DNA of 10,497 nt from an uncultured Pirellulaceae bacterium (lineage in GTDB: Bacteria; Planctomycetota; Planctomycetia; Pirellulales; Pirellulaceae), in the NCBI GenBank assembly GCA_934278005.1, contig CAKQWG010000113.1, forward strand, positions 1 through 10,497. Reading direction: 5' to 3'. The notes under the pieces were generated by a model. It was not told where the DNA came from. It did no database searches and worked only from the letters and a program-made list of their open reading frames with translations. The first letter of the stretch is position 1. Each line of letters starts with the position of its first letter. Of this stretch, positions 5,732-10,497 are shown in pieces. The position numbers and the translations under genes are program-made.

Positions 5732-6478
5732 GTGCGGCGCGCAATTGTAAGTGACATTCACGGCAATCTTGAGGCACTCAACAGTGTGCTGGCGGATGCC
5801 CGAAGCCAAGACTGTGAGCAGATCGTGTGCTTGGGCGATATTGTGGGATACGGCCCCGATCCTCAAGCCTGCATCGACATCGTCAAGGGATTTGATGCTT
5901 GTATCCTGGGCAATCACGACTTGGCTGCCCTGTTCGACCCCGAAGGTTTCTCCAACGCGGCCGAGCAGGCCATTCTGTGGACCCGCCGGCAGATCGAATC
6001 GGGCGATAACCCTCAGGCGTGCTACGACCGCTTGGAGTTTCTGGCCCATCTTCCACGGACTCGTCGCGAGGGGTCGTTGACATTTGTGCATGGCTCGGTG
6101 CGGAATCCGATCAATGAATACGTGTTCCCCGAGGACATCTATAATCGCCGCAAGATGGACAAACTGTTTTCGATGGTTCAGCGGGCTTGCTTTCAAGGGC
6201 ATACGCACGTGCCGGGCGTTTTCACCGCCAACATGACCTTCTTGAAACCTGAGGACATTGACTATCGCTTCCGCTTGACCGACGAGAAGGCGATGATCAA
6301 TGTGGGTTCAGTCGGCCAGCCCCGCGATGGCAATTGGCGTTCCTGCTACGTTATCCTGGAGGAGCCCTGGGTCACGTTTCGCCGCGTTGAATACGACGTC
6401 GAAGTAACCACCAACAAAATTTATGAAACCCCCGAATTGGAGAGGTTCCTGGGCGACCGGCTAAAGGAGGGGCGCTAG
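5732..6478 (+). CDS. calcineurin-like metallophosphoesterase (second of a tandem pair)
   Basis: The protein has 248 aa, the same fold as its upstream neighbour and all metal ligands: D8 and H10 (SDIHGN), D36 (GDIVGYGP), N61 (GNHD), H120 (VHGS), H157 and H159 (GHTH). Both copies therefore look catalytically competent. Differences cluster between about 51-57 and 75-115, after the GNHD loop, and in the C-terminal strand before FRR. These regions may set substrate choice or dimer contacts. The start is GTG with GGAG 7 nt upstream. A 132-bp gap separates it from the FHA gene on the same strand. A long open frame on the opposite strand (5567-6208) is only the shadow of this gene. Confidence 0.9.
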   Translation: MRRAIVSDIHGNLEALNSVLADARSQDCEQIVCLGDIVGYGPDPQACIDIVKGFDACILGNHDLAALFDPEGFSNAAEQAILWTRRQIESGDNPQACYDRLEFLAHLPRTRREGSLTFVHGSVRNPINEYVFPEDIYNRRKMDKLFSMVQRACFQGHTHVPGVFTANMTFLKPEDIDYRFRLTDEKAMINVGSVGQPRDGNWRSCYVILEEPWVTFRRVEYDVEVTTNKIYETPELERFLGDRLKEGR

Positions 6479-6610
6479 TTCCCTGTTGGACTGTTGCATC
6501 GCGGTCGAATTTGAACCACAATGAAGTACGCCCATAACCGCCGACTTGGTAGTGCATCCCAAGCGGCGCCATAGCTCCCTGCCTCTCAGCGTAAGGCCTG
6601 CCACACGACT

Positions 6611-7291
6611 ATGCAGAGGATAACATTACGCGTGATTTCTGGTGCGGATCGCGGCCGCGTTTATCGTGAATTGGCGATGCCCATTACGATTGGCCGCGAA
6701 GAGGGAAATGCGGTGCAGCTCAACGACGAGCGTATTAGCCGCTATCATGTCAAAATCCAAGAGGATGATAAGCGGCTGGTCATCACCGATCTGGATAGTA
6801 CCAATGGCACACGGATCAATGGGCACGTCTGTAGTCTTAAAATCCTGCGCTATGGCGATACGATCTCTGTCGGGCGAACCGTGCTACTAGTGGGTACGCG
6901 TGAGCAAGTTGCCGATTGGATCGATGCCAAGCGCGATTCTCCCGCAGATCATTCCCGTCCGCTCTCGCTCGACGGAGGCGATTCGGACGATGATTCGGGA
7001 TTCGATCTCAGCACCGGCTTGGCCATCTCAAAAATGACACAGCCGTCCCATGGCTGTGCCCGCATTCCGCATGGCATGTCGCCGGGCCAAGCGGCCGAAT
7101 TGCGAGAGTTGTTGGACTATCTGCACACTGGCATGCGGGGCGTGGTGGATGGGGCTGTAGTGGACGAAAAAGAGAACTCGGCAAACATCAACCTGCGGGC
7201 CTGGCAGAAATTCTTGTCGACGCAAAGCGAACTTGCTGAGATCATCCGTGGGATTGAGGATCCTCAAGGCAGCGACGCGCCACTGCGGTAG
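6611..7291 (+). CDS. FHA-domain protein with uncharacterised C-terminal helical region
   Basis: The 226-aa protein is probably cytoplasmic. Residues about 3-97 form a forkhead-associated domain that should bind phosphothreonine: ITIGRE (25-30, with R29), RISRYHVKI (41-49, with S43 and H46), DSTNGTRING (62-71, with N65) and GDTISVGR (82-89). All core phosphopeptide-binding residues are present. A linker follows with an acidic Asp-rich patch (121-131). The last part (about 155-215) is predicted helical, with LRELLDYLHTGMRGVVDG and QKFLSTQSELAEIIRGI; I cannot assign it to a family. No kinase is encoded in the window. The ATG at 6611 places the first beta strand immediately after the start; there is no Shine-Dalgarno sequence. 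The gene converges with the CNNM operon, leaving 11 bp between stop codons. Confidence 0.9.
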   Translation: MQRITLRVISGADRGRVYRELAMPITIGREEGNAVQLNDERISRYHVKIQEDDKRLVITDLDSTNGTRINGHVCSLKILRYGDTISVGRTVLLVGTREQVADWIDAKRDSPADHSRPLSLDGGDSDDDSGFDLSTGLAISKMTQPSHGCARIPHGMSPGQAAELRELLDYLHTGMRGVVDGAVVDEKENSANINLRAWQKFLSTQSELAEIIRGIEDPQGSDAPLR

Positions 7292-7302
7292 CTGGTCGGA
7301 AG

Positions 7303-8259
7303 CTAATTGTTAGGTAGCAGGAGTGTCATCAGCCGCTCCTTATCCACGGTCCCGAGCGTCTGCCCCTGCGAGTCCTCGACAGCGACCAACGGGCTGGGAG
7401 AACTTTGCAGACGCATCAGCACTTGAATACTTGACTCGGTGCCTTTGGTGCGAAACACGGGCAGCAGACGCAGCGGCCGCTCGGGATCGATCAACACATC
7501 GGCCACGATGTAGCAGCCCAGCAAACGTTGTTGAGTGTCGTCGACGACTCCCACAATCGACTGTCCGCGACGGTTTGCCTGACGGATCACTTCCTGCCGA
7601 TCGGCCTGGGCGGTGACCAGTGGCATTGCCCGCAGTGGCACGGCGAACTGACGCACCGGCCGCACTCCGTAGATGAACATATTCTGAGCGATCTCGCGTT
7701 GGATGGGCAACAGCACCCCCGCCTCTTGTCCCTCCACCAGGACGCGCTGCAGTTCCTGTCGTTCCAGACTCACTCCACTTTTAATCGAATTGGTCCCCAG
7801 CGAAGTAGGCCACAGCTTTTCCAGGGCGATGACCAGCAGCGACACGGGCGAGAATAGGATGGCAAACAGCGCCATCAGCGGCGCTCCCAGCGTTAGCAAG
7901 CGGTAGGGAACTTGGTAATACAAATACTTCGGCAGCAGTTCCCCATAAATAAACAGCACGGGAGTCATCAGCAGCGGCACGATACTCTCCATCTGCGGCC
8001 AGCCTGAAAACAGACGCTGGCTAGCCAACAGCAGCCCCAAAGATACTACATAGTTGGCGATGTTATTGCCGATTAGAACGGTGGCAACCAGCACGGTTGA
8101 ATGGTTGGCCAGCCATAACAGCATGCGTGAAATCCAGCGTCCGGATTTAGCATCCATCAGCAGCCGGACCCGCGTCACGCGGTAGAAGCCCGTTTCGCTG
8201 CCGCTGAAAAATGCGCTCAGAGCTAAGCCGATGAGCAACAGAATCGTAATGAACAACAT
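7303..8259 (-). CDS. CNNM (DUF21) membrane protein with CBS pair, no CorC_HlyC domain
   Basis: This 318-aa inner-membrane protein belongs to the CNNM/CorC divalent-cation transport family, linked to Mg2+ export or homeostasis. Residues 1-145 hold the membrane domain with conserved SGSETGFY (19-26), GNNIAN (64-69) and GELLPK (106-111), all canonical. Residues about 195-315 look like a degenerate CBS pair, with SIVGVVDD (234-241) and PLVAVEDSQGQTLGTV (290-305). The protein ends there: the CorC_HlyC domain that usually follows is absent. The start is the ATG at 8259. It lies 19 bp after the stop of the longer CNNM gene and is the last gene of this operon. The sequence shows family membership, but the transported ion is not established. 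Confidence 0.88.
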   Translation of the reverse strand: MLFITILLLIGLALSAFFSGSETGFYRVTRVRLLMDAKSGRWISRMLLWLANHSTVLVATVLIGNNIANYVVSLGLLLASQRLFSGWPQMESIVPLLMTPVLFIYGELLPKYLYYQVPYRLLTLGAPLMALFAILFSPVSLLVIALEKLWPTSLGTNSIKSGVSLERQELQRVLVEGQEAGVLLPIQREIAQNMFIYGVRPVRQFAVPLRAMPLVTAQADRQEVIRQANRRGQSIVGVVDDTQQRLLGCYIVADVLIDPERPLRLLPVFRTKGTESSIQVLMRLQSSPSPLVAVEDSQGQTLGTVDKERLMTLLLPNN

Positions 8260-8278
8260 AGGTGTCTCGCCTGTAGTT

Positions 8279-9541
8279 TTACAAGTCTTCAGCGGTGACC
8301 TGCGGGGCCTCGGAAATCCGCACCAGCATCTCGCCTCGCCCGCGAGCTTCGACGACCTCTAGGGACAGATCGTCCAAGCTGCACACGTCCCCCTTCTCCG
8401 GCAAGCGGTGCAATTGCTCTTGCACGACGCCTCCCACAGTAAGGTTGCGACTGACATTCAGGCGGCGGCCCATCAGGCGTTCCAAGCGCCGCAGTTTGGT
8501 CATGCCTGTGGCGAGCCAGACGCCTGGCGAAACCAAACGCACTTCGGCTCTAGCCAATTCGCGATGCGACATTGAATCCTCGGAGTGCAGAATGGCTTCG
8601 AAGATATCCTCCCATGTCAGAATGCCGATGGTCTCGCCATGTTCGTTAACAATCACCGCCACCCGCCGCCGTTTGTCGCGCAGTTTTTTGAGTGCTGTAG
8701 CGATCGTGGCGCACCACGGGATCACCACCAGTTGCTTGCTTTTGTTAGCTAGATTCGATAAATCGCCCTCGAGAATCGCGTTCAGGTTAATAGCTGAGGC
8801 CAGCTCGCGGCCTGAGGAATTGGTGATCAACATATAACCGCTGGGGGTTCTTTCACCATTGAGCTGTTCGATGCTCACAGGAGGAACAAACGAGCGGTAC
8901 TGGGTTCGCGGACGCATCCACTCTTCGACGCTAATTTCACCTAGCTGAATCACGTTGCGCAGCACTTGGCGTTCTTGTTCGGCTAGATTGGCATCGTCGG
9001 TCGATAGCTCAATAGCTCGCTCCAGATCCGCCTGCTCAAGATAGTTCTCGGGTTTAAGCCCAGGCCACAACAATCGCCGCGAGGCTTCGTTAACGAAGCG
9101 GATGAGCGGCAAGAACACATCGACCATACGCAGCGCTACGGCCAGCGGCCAAGCGACCAATTGCACAACCATGACCGGATTGAGTATCGCTAAACTCTTC
9201 GGGACAAACTCACCGAATACGATGATCAGCAGCAGTGCCATGATGGTCACCAGCGTACTGTGTGAGGTGACTGGGAGGCCCAAGGCGGCGCGTGAAGCCA
9301 GAGAGAAGAATGACAAATTGATTGCCAAATTCCAAAACAGCACCCCCATCAGCAAGCGTTCGCTGCGCATCGACAAGCGATAGGCTAGGCGAGCCGCCGT
9401 GGAGCCCTGGGCCAAAGCCCGGCGCTGGGTCAGCGTCAATGAAAAATAGGCCGCTTCACTGGCCGAGAAAAAACTGCTCAGCAGCAGCAGGACCAGCATG
9501 CCAGGGAAATACGCCCAAATGCTGGCGAGGGAGTGCAACAT
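8279..9541 (-). CDS. CNNM/CBS/CorC_HlyC family membrane protein
   Basis: The 420-aa protein has the complete CorC/CNNM layout. The membrane domain (about 10-155) has SASEAAYFSL (26-35) and VFGEFVPKSL (108-117). An amphipathic linker follows, then a CBS pair (about 205-320) with EEWMRPRTQY (206-215) and a clear second CBS motif EHGETIGILTWEDIFEAI (300-317). The CorC_HlyC domain is at about 330-410, with TVGGVVQEQLHRLPEKGD (368-385). The family is linked to Mg2+ efflux or Na+-coupled Mg2+ transport. The usual GNNxxN element in the membrane domain reads FWNLAIN here (69-75), so its pattern of asparagines is altered. The ATG at 9541 is 2 bp after the stop of the ABC permease and has a GAAGG site, so translation is probably coupled. 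It may pair with the shorter CNNM protein downstream. Confidence 0.9.
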   Translation of the reverse strand: MLHSLASIWAYFPGMLVLLLLSSFFSASEAAYFSLTLTQRRALAQGSTAARLAYRLSMRSERLLMGVLFWNLAINLSFFSLASRAALGLPVTSHSTLVTIMALLLIIVFGEFVPKSLAILNPVMVVQLVAWPLAVALRMVDVFLPLIRFVNEASRRLLWPGLKPENYLEQADLERAIELSTDDANLAEQERQVLRNVIQLGEISVEEWMRPRTQYRSFVPPVSIEQLNGERTPSGYMLITNSSGRELASAINLNAILEGDLSNLANKSKQLVVIPWCATIATALKKLRDKRRRVAVIVNEHGETIGILTWEDIFEAILHSEDSMSHRELARAEVRLVSPGVWLATGMTKLRRLERLMGRRLNVSRNLTVGGVVQEQLHRLPEKGDVCSLDDLSLEVVEARGRGEMLVRISEAPQVTAEDL

Positions 9542-9543
9542 AC

Positions 9544-10497
9544 CTAGCCTTCTTCATCCGCCACGCGCGACCGGCCCATGGCAAAGTCGAACTCGCTCAG
9601 TGCTGGCACGATCATGGCCGTGGTAGCAAATCCGTAGGCGGCCATGATCACTGAAAAAACAACCAACTCCTGGCCTCGCAAAATGAAACTGGTAATTGCG
9701 AAGAACGTCAAAAACGGCAAGCCAAACGCTGCTAAAGCAATGGCTGGGCTCGGATTGCGACTGCCCAAGGCGACGAATAAACCGGTCCCACCCCCGAGTA
9801 TGATGGCCAGAAAAGGGGGCAACTGGCGTGCAAAGGAACCACGGAAACTCATCATGATCATCATGCATGTGGCGATCCCCAGGAACAGGAAAAAGAGCGT
9901 CCCCAGACTGGTCCCGATCGCCGTTCGCGATTGACTGTAATTCATACCACAGTGGATCCCTAGCATGGCCGAGAAGACATTCATGACCAACAATCCGCCG
10001 ACAGTGAAGGCGAAGTTCTCAGTGGTCAGCCCCGCTTGCCACCAGAGATAGGCCGTTAAGGCGATCGGCAAAAGCACCATTTCTTTAGTGACGTACAGCA
10101 CGCCGAACAACTTGCCCAGCAGGAACTGAAGAGGCGTGATCTGGGTCGCCAGCAGCAGATCCAGTGCCTGGCCATCGCGCTCATTGGTAATGGAGTTGAC
10201 CGCCAGGGCATTGATCATCACGAAGGAAACGGCAAAAAACGGGATCAGAATGCGGGCAGAGATCGGAATCAGCTCGTCGGTCAGGCGACTGCGCTGTAGT
10301 GCCGCACCGCTGGACACGGACCAATACACTCCTAAGACGGCCATGGAAAACAAGCCGATGTAGGCCAGGCGAATCATCAACAATTTGCGTCCGTAGGCCC
10401 AAGTGCGCATTTCGCGCCACAGCACGGGATTATTCCACATCGGTCGCGGGGCGCGGACCTTCCAGGAGCGATCGGTGTGTTGAGCGCCGCTGGCTAC
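9544..10497 (-). CDS. ABC-2 type transporter permease, partial (5' end beyond the window)
   Basis: The C-terminal part of a polytopic permease, 317 residues visible. The frame has no stop between the ATG at 10440 and the window edge, and the extra 19 codons end in VRAPRP just before WNNPVLWREM. That NPVLWREMR...AYGRK stretch is familiar to me as an internal block of large planctomycete permeases, so the ATG at 10440 is probably not the true start. Counting from that ATG, about eight hydrophobic segments lie at 21-43, 64-81, 106-134, 144-164, 175-197, 209-226, 232-254 and 258-280. The cytoplasmic ABC-2 signature NERDGQALDLLLATQITPLQ is at 86-105. The substrate is unknown, and an ATPase gene is expected outside the window. 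Its stop overlaps the ribosome binding area of the CNNM gene. Confidence 0.88.
   Translation of the reverse strand, partial: VASGAQHTDRSWKVRAPRPMWNNPVLWREMRTWAYGRKLLMIRLAYIGLFSMAVLGVYWSVSSGAALQRSRLTDELIPISARILIPFFAVSFVMINALAVNSITNERDGQALDLLLATQITPLQFLLGKLFGVLYVTKEMVLLPIALTAYLWWQAGLTTENFAFTVGGLLVMNVFSAMLGIHCGMNYSQSRTAIGTSLGTLFFLFLGIATCMMIMMSFRGSFARQLPPFLAIILGGGTGLFVALGSRNPSPAIALAAFGLPFLTFFAITSFILRGQELVVFSVIMAAYGFATTAMIVPALSEFDFAMGRSRVADEEG
9548..9554 (-). promoter_or_regulatory. ribosome binding site of the 420-aa CNNM gene
   Basis: On the minus strand AAGAAGG lies 6 nt before the ATG at 9541 and sits inside the last codons of the ABC permease gene. This fixes the start and suggests translational coupling between the two genes. 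Confidence 0.55.

Noticed and set aside
5567..6208. 213-codon open frame on the minus strand
   Set aside because: It lies almost wholly antisense to the second metallophosphoesterase, which has full catalytic motifs. It is a codon-bias shadow with no recognisable domain.
6545..6563. Hairpin CTTGG-N9-CCAAG before the FHA gene
   Set aside because: It has a short 5-bp stem and no U-tract. It is not distinguishable from chance.
8295..8837. 180-codon open frame on the plus strand
   Set aside because: It is antisense to the CBS and CorC_HlyC region of the 420-aa CNNM gene, and its composition is Ser/Arg/Thr-rich with no domain.

Overview
The window is ordinary chromosomal DNA from a moderately GC-rich bacterium. 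It is best explained as a planctomycete of the Pirellulaceae/Pirellulales type. This assignment is an inference from four things: a ThiD2-ThiE fusion, an ABC permease with an internal NPVLWREMR...AYGRK stretch, an FHA protein with an unassigned C-terminal part, and the lack of a clear Shine-Dalgarno sequence before most genes. There is no sign of phage, insertion sequences or CRISPR.

Layout: (1) 34-105, minus: tRNA-Arg(CCU), with a candidate promoter in the 131-bp gap it shares with the next gene. (2) 237-1325, plus: ThiD2-ThiE, thiamine phosphate synthesis. (3) 1358-1403: a C-rich dispersed-type palindromic repeat between two convergent genes. (4) 1422-3526, minus: a compact run read as mtnD, mtnC, then a membrane-anchored TlpA/ResA-type thioredoxin. 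MtnC and MtnD catalyse consecutive steps of the methionine salvage pathway. (5) 3749-4564, minus: tsaB, needed for the t6A modification of tRNAs that read ANN codons. (6) 4850-5608 and 5732-6478, plus: two tandem paralogous metallophosphoesterases, both with GTG starts and a GGAG ribosome binding site. (7) 6611-7291, plus: an FHA-domain protein. (8) 7303-10497, minus: an apparent operon read as ABC-2 permease (cut by the window edge), a 420-aa CNNM/CBS/CorC_HlyC protein and a 318-aa CNNM/CBS protein.

Most genes are core metabolism or tRNA biology. The two places that reward a second look are the metallophosphoesterase pair followed by an FHA protein, and the tandem CNNM proteins. In the CNNM pair, one member lacks the C-terminal CorC_HlyC domain and the other has an altered membrane NNxxN motif. 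I did not find a clearly new defence or mobile system; the unusual points are reported with modest scores.

Three starts or ends given here differ from the longest possible reading frame. mtnD starts at the ATG at 3526, not a TTG at 3613. tsaB starts at the ATG at 4564, not a TTG at 4606. The ABC permease stays open through 10497, so the ATG at 10440 is probably internal.
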